Positions 16,200-24,602 of a stretch of DNA of 64,000 nt are shown piece by piece. The stretch is from Atlantibacter hermannii (GTDB lineage Bacteria; Pseudomonadota; Gammaproteobacteria; Enterobacterales; Enterobacteriaceae). The stretch covers positions 2,170,001 through 2,234,000 of the forward strand of contig LR134136.1 in assembly GCA_900635495.1 (NCBI GenBank). The letters are read 5' to 3'. Numbering within the stretch: the stretch's first letter is position 1; every line of letters begins with the position of its first letter. The notes under the pieces were generated by a model. It worked only from the letters and a program-made list of their open reading frames with translations, was not told the origin of the DNA and searched no databases. The translations under genes were made by a program, and so were the position numbers.

Positions 16200-17492
16200 T
16201 TATTTAGTTACAGTGCCTTTTTTCAGGTGGATCAGAGAACCTTCCTGACCAGTGAATGCCCAATCCATGTCACAAAATACCCTCAAGGCGATATCCCCTG
16301 ATTTCGCATAGCTCCAAGGATCGACGACTAATTCTAAGCCGCTCCATTCAGCGATGGTAATTGCGCTAAAATCGCCCATCAGCATTTCCGCACCACCGAA
16401 AATACCACTTGAATGAATATCACGACCAACCAGCTTATCGTCATCACCGACCAAATAAAGTCCTAAACTATTCGCATCCTTGAGGATACCTTTCAGTTCT
16501 GCTTTAGTTGCGCCTTTCATAGCGAACTGGATCATTTCTTCACGAACCCCTTTATCGGTCATTTCTGCCAGGATACGCAGGAAGTTTTTATAATCCCATT
16601 CAGCCGCACCGAAACGCAGAGCCGGGATCTGTTCCAGCAGGGATTGCGGGCCATCGGTAGCGGAGGATCCAAACATGTCCTTTTCCAGTTTCAGGGCGCT
16701 ATTTCGGACGATATCGGAAGCAACACGAGCCTGAATGCCAGGGGTGGTGGTCAGAGCGCGACGGGTCAGAACGGTTTCACCACCGAAGGTTTTCGGAGAA
16801 AGTGGAACGTTGTCATAGCTACCTTTACCGCCCGGAACATCAGCACCTTCTTTCACCCAACCGAAGCTATCAACAGCGGTTGCGGTCTGTTTAGGAATCA
16901 GGATTGATCGTTCAGTCTGACCAGTCAGAGTCTGCACACCTAGTTTACCCAACAGAGATTCAGGCATTAGCAGATCCACAAAGGAATCTAATTTAAGCAC
17001 GTCCTGTTGTACTTTGTTCAGAGTACCGGATGCCTGAGAATAAGAAGGTGCGGCACGTTTACCAGCAGCCAGAGCGCTTACCGGAATATGCATACCACCA
17101 GCGTGACGGGCAGCACCGAATTTACGCTCTTGTTCCTGCATAAATTCTTTATTTGCGCCGGACATCGGTTTATTTTCGAGCTGGCAACGAATCGCTTCAC
17201 CCAGATCAAAACGACTCTCAAGAGTCTGAATGGTATCTTTTTTAACGGTCATTACATTGCGTACCTTATTTTTTTTGTTGGAACGTTTTTCGCGTTCTTC
17301 GATGATTTCCATTACTGCTTCCGCAACTGCGGCAATATCAACGGCTTCAGCAACTTGTTCGTCTACTTCGTCTTCGCGTTCTTCTTCTTCAATTTCCGCG
17401 CCAACTTCTTCTTCGACTTCTTCAATTTCTTCTTCTGCTTCTTCCAGCTTTTCAATTTCTTCTTCGGTCTGGCGTTTTTGACGTTTGGTCAT
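16200..17492 (-). CDS. HK97-type major capsid protein
   Basis: 430 residues. The first ~75 form a highly acidic predicted coiled coil (EEEIEKLEEAEEEIEEVEEE), the delta domain that scaffolds assembly and is cut off by the prohead protease. The rest is an HK97 fold, with FGWVKEGADVPGGKGSYDNV, LSPKTFGGETVLTRRAL and the end piece DMDWAFTGQEGSLIHL. I chose the ATG at 17492 because GAGATTAAGAAC precedes it; a longer frame to 17561 overlaps the protease gene. A CTAAATATA box lies 54 bases upstream. A terminator follows, as expected for the most highly expressed gene. Confidence 0.87.
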   Translation of the reverse strand: MTKRQKRQTEEEIEKLEEAEEEIEEVEEEVGAEIEEEEREDEVDEQVAEAVDIAAVAEAVMEIIEEREKRSNKKNKVRNVMTVKKDTIQTLESRFDLGEAIRCQLENKPMSGANKEFMQEQERKFGAARHAGGMHIPVSALAAGKRAAPSYSQASGTLNKVQQDVLKLDSFVDLLMPESLLGKLGVQTLTGQTERSILIPKQTATAVDSFGWVKEGADVPGGKGSYDNVPLSPKTFGGETVLTRRALTTTPGIQARVASDIVRNSALKLEKDMFGSSATDGPQSLLEQIPALRFGAAEWDYKNFLRILAEMTDKGVREEMIQFAMKGATKAELKGILKDANSLGLYLVGDDDKLVGRDIHSSGIFGGAEMLMGDFSAITIAEWSGLELVVDPWSYAKSGDIALRVFCDMDWAFTGQEGSLIHLKKGTVTK

Positions 17493-17529
17493 GTTCTTAA
17501 TCTCTTTTTGAATTGAATTAGGGGAGTTG

Positions 17530-18084
17530 TCATCCCGTTTGAATATATTTAGGGGAGCCATTTTCAGAACGAATAAGGCCCACTGTTGGATCGGCTGGTA
17601 CGGTTACGAAACTAATTTCGTTAACTGACCATCGATCAACCAGAATTAAGTTGTTTTCATCATCGAACGAATACGAATCCAGCGAATAACCAAAACTAAT
17701 GTTTGAAATAGTTCCTTCTTCAATTTTTGCTGAGATTTCTTTCGCGAGAGTTCCAACTTTTGAAAATCTTACTTTTGCGTAACCAGCTTTTTCATCAACT
17801 TCGATATAAGCCGAACCAGGGATAATAATTCCCAAATGTTGGTCATAATCATGATTGAATAAAAGACTCGCTACGCCATCATTAAGGCGCGATAAATCTG
17901 CATTATCTTCACCGTGTAAAAGCACTTCACCATAAACTGCGGGATTGCCGTACTGGTCGAATACTTCACGCGGTACAGGATATTCAGAACTGAAACGGAC
18001 TTTAAAAACGATATCACCTGTTTCTTTGTCCGTTTCGACTTTGAGATCTCGCGCCGCAATGTTTAAATTACGGCGTAATTGCAT
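17530..18084 (-). CDS. HK97-family prohead protease
   Basis: 184 residues, the usual size for the U35/S78-type prohead maturation protease. The motif LLFNHDYDQHLG (near residue 73, catalytic His), FGYSL (near residue 125, candidate Ser region), and VNEISFVTVPADPTVG near the C-terminus are family features. It would cleave the acidic delta domain of the capsid protein encoded next. Starts three bases after the portal stop, so it is translationally linked to the portal; a GATAAATAA box lies inside the portal 3' end, 38 bases upstream. Confidence 0.85.
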   Translation of the reverse strand: MQLRRNLNIAARDLKVETDKETGDIVFKVRFSSEYPVPREVFDQYGNPAVYGEVLLHGEDNADLSRLNDGVASLLFNHDYDQHLGIIIPGSAYIEVDEKAGYAKVRFSKVGTLAKEISAKIEEGTISNISFGYSLDSYSFDDENNLILVDRWSVNEISFVTVPADPTVGLIRSENGSPKYIQTG

Positions 18085-18086
18085 TT

Positions 18087-19589
18087 TTAATCCTCTTGCG
18101 GATTGTCCTGATTGGTACTTTTATTTATCGGGTTTTTTTCAGCGGGTTTAAAATCGTCTTCTGCAATAGCAAGATCTACTTTATCCGGGTCTAGGCCCAT
18201 TTCTTCAATTACCTGGCGACGTGAAGTTAAACCGTTATCAATCATTAAAATTTTCGATTTAATTTCTTTTTCAGGATCGACATTTTTCCCAGCAGGTTTA
18301 ATCCAGGTGGTGTCAAACATAACTTTATTTACTGGCAGTTCGAAAAGGTCTTCATCAACCAGATTATGCAAAAACTCGCGATAAACACGCGTAAGAACCG
18401 TATTAATCAAACGTCGCTGCAATGCTTTGTATCGAGATTGCTGCATGAGATCACCGAAACGGGCAGAGCTATAGTTAACGCCAGTGATATCGCCAGTTAA
18501 CGCTTGTTTGAAGCATCCGAGTCCCATTGCGATAATTGATTCAACCTGATTAACCCACCCGGTAAATTCGTTTGCTTGTGTATTAGCCGCAACAGATTTA
18601 ATGTCCTGCCCTGGGTTAAGCAAGTTGATTGTCCCTGGCGAATATTCAGCGATCAGTTCATTCTCTTCTTCTTCGGTATCAAGAAGGCTTTCCGATTTTT
18701 CTTGTTGGGTAATAAATGCCATACTTGAAGCTGTCACACGGGCCTGGATTATTGACGTGTGAATATACGCGTCCAGTTGCGAAACGGTTTTAATTACCGG
18801 AACAAAGTCTGAAATGCCTCTGAGTTGGTCGATCTGTTTCGGCTCGAAATAGTGGATAACTTCTTCAGCATCGTATTCAACGTAATCGTAACTTTCTGTT
18901 TGAGTCAGTAAATCTACTTTCTTGAACCAGTAACTTACTGGCTTCATCGTGCGTTCATCGTATTTAATGCCGCCTTTGATAACTTGGTTATCATCTACAC
19001 GACGATCAAATGTTATGTCACAACGGTCAGCAGGGATCATTTCAAGTTTCAAATCACCGTCTTCGTGATGCAGGATGATAAAAACTTCGCCATCAATTAT
19101 CCGCTGGCGTTCCGCAAGCTGGCAGAATTCATAGAAATCAAACTGACCGTTAAGAGACACACGCTCTTTATTTTCTGACCAGCGATAGAACATTTTATCC
19201 AGTTGTTTATTAGTGCGTTGATCCAGTTCACCAGTAGGTAATGTCATTTGAGTTCGCGGGAAAAGACCACTACCCACTACGTTATCTACGGTCATTTGCG
19301 AGTAACGCGCCCCAAACGGATTATCCATTGCGAGATTTCGACATACATCGATCAAACGTTGGTGTGATGCGCGGATTTGGCGATTAATATTGCCTTGAAA
19401 TACACCTTTATTTTCATCCAGGCGATCACCAATAGCTTCTGTAAGTCCCATTGAACGTTCGTTTAATTCTTTTTCAAATTTACGAACGTCAGAATCGATA
19501 CGCGGTTTCTTTTTCCAAAAATAATTTCGTTTAGATTCCTGTTTGTTTTCCTGTTTCCGTTTAAACAGGTTTTTAATATTCCAGTTCAT
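18087..19589 (-). CDS. phage portal protein, lambda family
   Basis: A 500-residue lambda-type portal protein (gpB family). Visible features: ARYSQMTVDNVVGSGLFP near residue 95, NGQFDFYEFCQLAERQRIIDGEVF near residue 150, MIPADRCD, GLGCFKQALTGDITGVNYSSAR near residue 365, and NGLTSRRQVIEEMGLDPDKV near the C-terminus, a classic segment of this family. It forms the dodecameric ring through which DNA is packaged. The ATG overlaps the upstream gpW-like stop (TAAAATG), so the two genes are coupled. Confidence 0.92.
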   Translation of the reverse strand: MNWNIKNLFKRKQENKQESKRNYFWKKKPRIDSDVRKFEKELNERSMGLTEAIGDRLDENKGVFQGNINRQIRASHQRLIDVCRNLAMDNPFGARYSQMTVDNVVGSGLFPRTQMTLPTGELDQRTNKQLDKMFYRWSENKERVSLNGQFDFYEFCQLAERQRIIDGEVFIILHHEDGDLKLEMIPADRCDITFDRRVDDNQVIKGGIKYDERTMKPVSYWFKKVDLLTQTESYDYVEYDAEEVIHYFEPKQIDQLRGISDFVPVIKTVSQLDAYIHTSIIQARVTASSMAFITQQEKSESLLDTEEEENELIAEYSPGTINLLNPGQDIKSVAANTQANEFTGWVNQVESIIAMGLGCFKQALTGDITGVNYSSARFGDLMQQSRYKALQRRLINTVLTRVYREFLHNLVDEDLFELPVNKVMFDTTWIKPAGKNVDPEKEIKSKILMIDNGLTSRRQVIEEMGLDPDKVDLAIAEDDFKPAEKNPINKSTNQDNPQED

Positions 19590-19590
19590 T

Positions 19591-20094
19591 TTATCCCCTG
19601 TTTAATACCAGTTTGATTTGTTTAAAAGGTGCGCGGCCTTTTTTCCTGTTCTCTTTTTGAATTGCAGCGTTCAGTTGTGCGCGTAATGAATCCACCAGCA
19701 ATGTAAGATCCGCAAGGCTGGAATAAACAAGATTCTTCGAGTTAATACTAAGTGAAATTAAAACGCCCTGATCATCGGATAATTTCGCAGTAATTACTTT
19801 ATCAACTAAAGCAATTTGTTCCTGTAGTGTTTGGATGCGCGATTCTTTCTCAAATAAACCTCGAATACGCAAAGGGATAATCTGTGTTAGTTCACCTTCG
19901 GTATTTTCAATGGTGATAACGTATTCGCCGGGTTCATGATTTAATGTGGGGACTTTGATTTGTAAGTCACCACTAGAATGGATCTGTAATAAAAGTTTTT
20001 GTTCTGAATTGTATAGGTTGGCGGTGTCCCGATCATTACATTGAATAATGATCGGTTGCCCCTGAACCACCGTTTTTTTTTCTGATGTAATCAT
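19591..20094 (-). CDS. gpW-like head-tail connector with an N-terminal extension
   Basis: 167 residues. The C-terminal ~65 residues (LVYSSLADLTLLVDSLRAQL, basic end NRKKGRAPFKQ) resemble lambda gpW, which lies in the same place between terminase and portal. The N-terminal ~100 residues form a beta-rich domain (VVQGQPIIIQCNDRDTANLY, HEPGEYVITIENTEGE) that is not part of standard gpW (about 68 residues), so this is an extended form. Its leader holds a CATAAATAAG box and an 8-bp inverted repeat. Confidence 0.6.
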   Translation of the reverse strand: MITSEKKTVVQGQPIIIQCNDRDTANLYNSEQKLLLQIHSSGDLQIKVPTLNHEPGEYVITIENTEGELTQIIPLRIRGLFEKESRIQTLQEQIALVDKVITAKLSDDQGVLISLSINSKNLVYSSLADLTLLVDSLRAQLNAAIQKENRKKGRAPFKQIKLVLNRG

Positions 20095-20099
20095 AAGAA

Positions 20100-20130
20100 G
20101 CCTATTCGGTTAACTGTATAGGCTTATTTA
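20100..20130 (-). promoter_or_regulatory. TAAATA box and stem-loop upstream of the gpW-like gene
   Basis: Minus strand: CATAAATAAGCCTAT, loop ACAGTTAACCGA, then ATAGGCTT immediately before the start at 20094. The repeat AAGCCTAT / ATAGGCTT is a perfect 8-bp pair. The TAAATA core is at 20125-20130. Confidence 0.55.
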
Positions 20131-20136
20131 TGAGGC

Positions 20137-22047
20137 TTAAAAATTCATCCAGCCGTTGTTACGTTTTGGCCTGATAATTTTTCGAACTGGTTTAGAAGTT
20201 TTAACTTTTTCAGTAATAACCGTAGGGGCTTCTAAATCGCTTTCTACGGTCTTTTCGGGTTCAGGGGTAGGGTTATCAATATCCGCATTAATACGTGCCT
20301 TGTAAGCCCTTAATTGTTCCCATTTGGTCTTCCTGAGTACCTGGTTCATTGCGCAAATTGAATAGACCATGCAATCAAGTGCTTCATTTCGTTCTTTTCC
20401 TTTCGACAATACCCAGCGAACACCAGTACCCGTCTTTTTTAATTCCTCAGAAAGAAGCTGATCAGCCCAATCGTCAGGGACGTCACTAGTGATCAGAAAT
20501 TTTGTTGAAGCCGTACCGTTAATGTTTCGGTTCAGAAGCTCACGCACTACAGTTTTTCCGGTCGATACGCCCAGAACATAGAGTTCCTGACCACCAATAC
20601 GACTAGCTTTTTCAGGTATTAACGGGGCGGTGAACGTGCTTGAACCCTTAATCGCGTGTAGTTTACTGTAACGGTTACAGTTGCGATAAACCGTGCTAGT
20701 TGCTTTCCCGTTCGAACTGTCTAAATTGCACCACAACATGGGGATTTTATTGCCGTTTACGTCCCTGAAATCATTTTTCAGAAAGTTGATTAACTTTGTG
20801 TAAGCGGGAGATTCCACACGTTCGCAATTAATATCGTAAAAACTTTGATGGGAAAGCAGGTAGATATTCTTTTCACTTACTCCGAGTAAAGTTAATTCCA
20901 GCCGATCAAGCTGTTGATCACAGCCACCAACAATAAAAAGTGTGTCAGCGGGAATATTAGTTAGGCTGATGTCCGTTTTAAGTTTTTCAATTGCTTCAAC
21001 ACCAGGATCTTCAATCAAATCACTGTAAGTTTCGCCTAAAGAAGTCTGGTAAAAAGTTTGAAGACTGAAATTTTGATAACAATCTGCGTAATCCTGCACG
21101 ATACTTTTAATTGTTGCCATAGGGCTATATAAACGACTCAGGTGAAAGCCCGCAACGGTTGACATAGGGTTATGTGCTTTGAACTTCCCACGGCTTACAG
21201 CCCGCAATCTATCACCCTCTGACCACGTTTTTTTACATTCAGGGCAATGATATTTGGCGGAACTGACATTAGGTAATCTTTTACCCTGAACCTGATGCCA
21301 TTCAAATTTAACGTTTTCCCATTTTAATACGTGGTGGTGATCGCAATGCGGGCAGGGTACATAAAAATAACGCTGATCCGATGCCTGAAAATTTTTATCA
21401 ATTGGATCATCTTTTGATGTTGGCGTACTGGACAAAACAATAACTGCTTCTTCACCAAACGACGTGCTACGTTGTTCAGCAATGAGTACAGGATCGCCTT
21501 CGATTTCCGATAGTGGCGCGGCTGATATTTCATCTAATAAAATGGTTTGCAAAGTTTTTCCACGAAGATGTTTCGGACTACCTAAACTCATCATGTAAAT
21601 GAATTGACCAGATTTAAGCTGTATTTGGCTTAAGTTATTAACTGCATCTTTATCATTCTTGTTTGTCACCATTTCCGCTAAACAAGGTGTTTGTTGAATC
21701 GTTGGTTTAATTTTAGCGTTCAGCCACTGATTCAATTCTCGTACTGAGGCTTGCAACACCCCTATGTTGTTTCCGCTATGGCGCATTTGGTAAAAAAGTA
21801 TACCGTTCAGGATTGAAGTTTTTCCTATCTGTGCGCTGGTTTTAAAAACGATTTTGCGTTTGCCTTCCTGAATAGCGTCGATCATTTCTTTCTGGAATGG
21901 GAACAGCTTTAATTTTTGTCCTAATTGCGGGCCATCAACAACAGTTAAATTCGCTTCGCACCATTCGGAAGGGGATAATACAGGCGGCGGTTTAATAAAC
22001 GTTGAACACGATTTGAAAATGTTTTTTAACTTATCAATATTGGTCAT
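20137..22047 (-). CDS. terminase large subunit, GpA family
   Basis: A 636-residue packaging motor of the lambda gpA family. The ATPase part has a Walker A-type motif FKTSAQIGKTSILNGILFYQ near residue 70 and a Walker B region TILLDEISAAPLSEIEGD near 175. A zinc-binding-like cluster follows (CPHCDHHHVLKW with CPECKKTW near residues 235-270). The nuclease part has IVGGCDQQLDRLELTL near 370 and CNLDSSNGKAT. The C-terminus is an acidic and basic linker. Translation starts at ATG 22047, within an unusual stem-loop. The small subunit is 5.2 kb away rather than adjacent. Confidence 0.93.
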   Translation of the reverse strand: MTNIDKLKNIFKSCSTFIKPPPVLSPSEWCEANLTVVDGPQLGQKLKLFPFQKEMIDAIQEGKRKIVFKTSAQIGKTSILNGILFYQMRHSGNNIGVLQASVRELNQWLNAKIKPTIQQTPCLAEMVTNKNDKDAVNNLSQIQLKSGQFIYMMSLGSPKHLRGKTLQTILLDEISAAPLSEIEGDPVLIAEQRSTSFGEEAVIVLSSTPTSKDDPIDKNFQASDQRYFYVPCPHCDHHHVLKWENVKFEWHQVQGKRLPNVSSAKYHCPECKKTWSEGDRLRAVSRGKFKAHNPMSTVAGFHLSRLYSPMATIKSIVQDYADCYQNFSLQTFYQTSLGETYSDLIEDPGVEAIEKLKTDISLTNIPADTLFIVGGCDQQLDRLELTLLGVSEKNIYLLSHQSFYDINCERVESPAYTKLINFLKNDFRDVNGNKIPMLWCNLDSSNGKATSTVYRNCNRYSKLHAIKGSSTFTAPLIPEKASRIGGQELYVLGVSTGKTVVRELLNRNINGTASTKFLITSDVPDDWADQLLSEELKKTGTGVRWVLSKGKERNEALDCMVYSICAMNQVLRKTKWEQLRAYKARINADIDNPTPEPEKTVESDLEAPTVITEKVKTSKPVRKIIRPKRNNGWMNF

Positions 22048-22073
22048 ATTAATTCCTCTCTGACCAATATTTA
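22036..22073 (-). promoter_or_regulatory. TerL start-site stem-loop with overlapping TAAATA box
   Basis: Perfect 11-bp inverted repeat on the minus strand: AATATTGGTCA (22061-22071), 14-base loop GAGAGGAATTAATA, TGACCAATATT (22036-22046). The loop carries the ribosome binding site GAGAGGA, and the TG of the ATG is in the 3' arm. A TAAATA hexamer (22068-22073) overlaps the outer arm. This could control TerL translation, or be bound by a protein as DNA or RNA. Confidence 0.65.
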
Positions 22074-22129
22074 TTGCAAAAAAAAGTCCCGACTGGTTAG
22101 GCCGGGGCTGATTTAAATATTAAAAAATA

Positions 22130-22576
22130 TTATTTATTCAAACCGCAAAAGTAACCTGTATGCTTTTTACTAACGTTATCATGACCACGCCCTTCAACCG
22201 CCCTGTATAAAGGGGTATCTTCTGTTCCATAATCCGTAAAATCGATCCCCAAGAAATCTGCGTCTTTTCCAAGGTCTTCCGTGTTTTGTCTTGTGGAAAA
22301 AAGTACAAAGTTAGGGTTTTCTTTTTTCTGTGTATTTCCATTCGCTTTAAAGTAAGTAAGGCCACGCCGCACACTGCCATTATCTATAGACATATACTTG
22401 GCTACTGCGTAACCCATATTATCATCAGTGCTTTTAACATCTATCATTAGTGGATTATGATTATGCGTAGAATTATTAAAGTCTGATTCTTCAAAGCACA
22501 TTAAACTAATAATTAATGTATCAGCCTTAACAATAACAGGTGAAAGCATTATCAGTAAGTATAATATTTTCTTCAT
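22130..22576 (-). CDS. small secreted protein of unknown function
   Basis: 148 residues with a clear signal peptide (MKKILYLLIMLSPVIVKA, cleavage likely after A18). The mature part is polar, with cysteines in MCFEESDF and near the C-terminus (GYFCGLNK) that could pair in the periplasm. The ATG at 22576 follows AAGG. It lies between the endonuclease VII gene and the large terminase, set off by a terminator upstream. This is the pattern of a phage cargo gene or moron. I do not recognise the family. Confidence 0.6.
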   Translation of the reverse strand: MKKILYLLIMLSPVIVKADTLIISLMCFEESDFNNSTHNHNPLMIDVKSTDDNMGYAVAKYMSIDNGSVRRGLTYFKANGNTQKKENPNFVLFSTRQNTEDLGKDADFLGIDFTDYGTEDTPLYRAVEGRGHDNVSKKHTGYFCGLNK

Positions 22577-22671
22577 GTTGCCTTATCTCACAAGCAGTCG
22601 TAACGCGCATTTTAACCTGATACATAACGATTCGGTATGAAAATTTTGTTGTATTTGATAGTGCCAAAAAA

Positions 22672-22695
22672 GCCCCAGCTTTACAGGGCTGGGGC
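22672..22695 (-). terminator. terminator after the endonuclease VII gene
   Basis: Stem GCCCCAGC / GCTGGGGC with a short loop; on the minus strand it is followed by T6. It isolates the secreted protein gene from the endonuclease VII transcript. Confidence 0.85.
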
Positions 22696-22831
22696 AATGA
22701 ATAAGGTAAGGAAACGATGTTATGCCTAAGAACATCCAAAACGACACCCGGAAAAATGCCGTTTTGGATGCCCTTGTAGTAAGGGCTATCCATGCGGGTT
22801 GTTACTCACCGCCTCTTTTGTATAATCTTAT

Positions 22832-23293
22832 TTATGCGAGTTTTTCACGATATGTTTTCTTGAAGATGTCCACCAATTGATCACGTGTGTATGTTTTGTC
22901 TACATCGCGTCCAACACTATTAAGTTCATTGATCATCTTCTCACGTGTCAGACGTGCGAATTTGACCGCCTGATCACGCACAAAATTAGGATGAATTGCA
23001 TTATGTGAATAATCTTCACGCCAGTATTTAGCAAGGTTTTCTAGGACATCAGGAAAATCAACTTTGTTCTTCAATCCTGCGCGGAAGAACAAGCCGCCAA
23101 TCTTTCCTTCAAGGATGCTGTTGCAAAGAGGGTGAAGAAGTCCGCGCATATGCCCGGTATAGTGATTGTGGTCGGCGTTAGCCTTTTGCCAATTTTCCAG
23201 AGGTAAATCACACAGAGCGCATTTACCTTGTTGTTTGTCGTACTGTTGTTTTTTCCATTCCTGGAGTGATTTTTGGGTAAGTAAGGCCATCAT
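22832..23293 (-). CDS. endonuclease VII-family recombination nuclease
   Basis: A 153-residue HNH-type nuclease of the phage endonuclease VII family. It shows the zinc-binding pair CALCDLPL near residue 23, then ANADHNHYTGHMRGLLHPLCNS near residues 38-60 with the DHxH catalytic motif and a second Cys. In T4, gp49 resolves branched DNA before packaging; a similar role is likely here given its place among packaging genes. Two consecutive ATGs (23293, 23290) can start it. The leader has a GTAAATAAG box and a near-perfect inverted repeat that encloses the AAGGA ribosome binding site. Confidence 0.9.
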   Translation of the reverse strand: MMALLTQKSLQEWKKQQYDKQQGKCALCDLPLENWQKANADHNHYTGHMRGLLHPLCNSILEGKIGGLFFRAGLKNKVDFPDVLENLAKYWREDYSHNAIHPNFVRDQAVKFARLTREKMINELNSVGRDVDKTYTRDQLVDIFKKTYREKLA

Positions 23294-23324
23294 TAAAAAT
23301 CCTTGATAGTGATGGTCTTATTTA
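23288..23324 (-). promoter_or_regulatory. TAAATA box and start-site stem-loop of the endonuclease gene
   Basis: Minus strand: GTAAATAA, with arm AAGACCATCACT paired (10 of 12) with AATGATGGCCTT, which contains the start codons. The AAGGA ribosome binding site lies in the loop. TAAATA core 23319-23324. Confidence 0.5.
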
Positions 23325-23703
23325 CGTGAGATAATTTTTGCCCCGTTCCGTTGGTCGAAGGGGTGTTTGTTGGGTGACTGGCGGAACGGGTTCGATCACT
23401 CACTATCAGGTTTAGGATTGTTTTTGCGCCATTGCTACCACCAGTATTGAACGGAATAATTTTGCCAGCAAGGACATTGTTATAAGTAAATATTAATTCA
23501 ATTAAATGAGTGATTATTCACTTTTTGAAAGGGTTTAAAAGGCGGTTTGTTACTTTAGATGCTCTGGAACCAGCATTCATTCATTCAATTTGTTACTTTA
23601 GATACCCTGAGAAGCCCGGTATGACTGGATTCGTCACCTAAACAATATACATAATTAGCCATTCATAATCATTCATTGAATATTTAAGAAATAATCTGGA
23701 GGG

Positions 23704-23726
23704 GCGAAGCCCCGACATCGCGAAGC
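23704..23726 (+). repeat. two GCGAAGC mini-hairpins
   Basis: GGGGCGAAGCCCC around 23701-23713 and CGCGAAGCG around 23719-23727. Both contain GCGAAGC, known to form an unusually stable single-strand DNA mini-hairpin and noted in replication origins of small phages. A reverse copy GCTTCGC is at 23898-23904. Confidence 0.6.
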
Positions 23727-23808
23727 GACAACGTAATATCACTAAAAATATTAAAGTTAATTTAATGTTAAAATGTCTACTTTTCTCTTAATATATATAA
23801 TTATATAT

Positions 23809-23844
23809 AGACATAGACATAGACATAGACATAGACATAGACAT
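23809..23844 (+). repeat. six perfect tandem AGACAT hexamers
   Basis: AGACAT repeated six times without mismatch, then a spaced AGACAT at 23849. It could be a protein-binding array (iteron-like) or a slippage-prone microsatellite. Confidence 0.9.
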
Positions 23845-24237
23845 TTAAGACATTACTTCGAAGTAATAGATTAGTGAATTCATAGATAGATTTCTTCGCT
23901 TCGCTCGAAATCCTGGCCTGCGGCCAGTGATCTCATTTCAAATTCTTCATGAAAGAGGTTTTGAGAGGGTTTTAAATAAAGGTAAGGAAAGGTATTAAGA
24001 TCAGGTTTAAATCGTTTCTGGTTCGATTTAGAAGGGTTCTGAGTGGGTTATAATTATGAGTTCTGAGATATGAATTCACAGGTAAGAATTATATTGATTC
24101 AGATCAATGTTGATGTGTGTGTAAACTAACCATTCTTAGTATGAATTTCAAGGTTAAAATAAAATAAATATTTTGAGTGATCGGTTTGACTTCATAATTA
24201 AAAATCTTATGATTGAATTCATCGGTAACTGGTGTTC

Positions 24238-24532
24238 TATAAATACAGTTACGAAGAGTAGAGAGAATCCCTTCTCTTACTAAAAAATTGAGATACCAGT
24301 AAGGCGAGATCACATATCCCCGATCTGATTACTGAACGGTAAATTGATAAGACCGTTACCATATTCCACTATAAATAAGTACATATTTTCTTTGTACTGT
24401 TTATAAATACAGTGAATTTCGTACAAAATATAATCACTCTTTTAGCTATTCGTGCTGTTTTCAAGGTGATGAAAACTGTTCGGTTAATTATTGATCGAAA
24501 TTTACATAACTTGACGAACCTCGCTATAAATA
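24238..24532 (+). promoter_or_regulatory. four rightward TATAAATA boxes
   Basis: Exact TATAAATA at 24238-24245, 24370-24377, 24402-24409 and 24525-24532. Three are followed by C, one by A. GTAC-containing sequence (GTACGAAA, GTACAAAA and similar) recurs nearby. All point towards the rightward genes starting at 24603. Same core as the boxes before the late genes. Confidence 0.55.
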
Positions 24533-24602
24533 CATGTACGAAAGAAAATAATACGGCCTGTGGCCTTTTTTTATAACCTGATTAAAAAATGGAAATTAAT
24601 CT

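Larger units (their letters stand above)
23294..24602. other. 1.3 kb gene-free region with repeats, candidate origin or control region
   Basis: No convincing gene is seen on either strand over 1.3 kb. The stretch is very AT-rich. It contains six perfect AGACAT repeats, two GCGAAGC mini-hairpins plus one in reverse orientation (23898-23904), a TGGCCTGCGGCCA hairpin near 23915, and four rightward TATAAATA boxes (24238-24532). It separates the leftward late genes from the rightward antirepressor genes. This layout fits a replication origin or the main regulatory switch region of the phage; neither is shown. Confidence 0.55.

Noticed and set aside
17007..17516. 169-residue plus-strand frame rich in Phe
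   Set aside because: Shadow of the Glu-rich capsid delta domain; GAA/GAG codons read antisense as Phe and Leu.
22722..22880. 52-residue plus-strand frame starting MPKNIQNDTRK with GGAAAC upstream
   Set aside because: Overlaps the 3' end of the endonuclease VII gene antisense, with no promoter or family support. A possible small gene but not enough evidence.
23809..23844. AGACAT array considered as a CRISPR
   Set aside because: Six-base units without spacers; a CRISPR needs repeats of about 23-40 bases with unique spacers.
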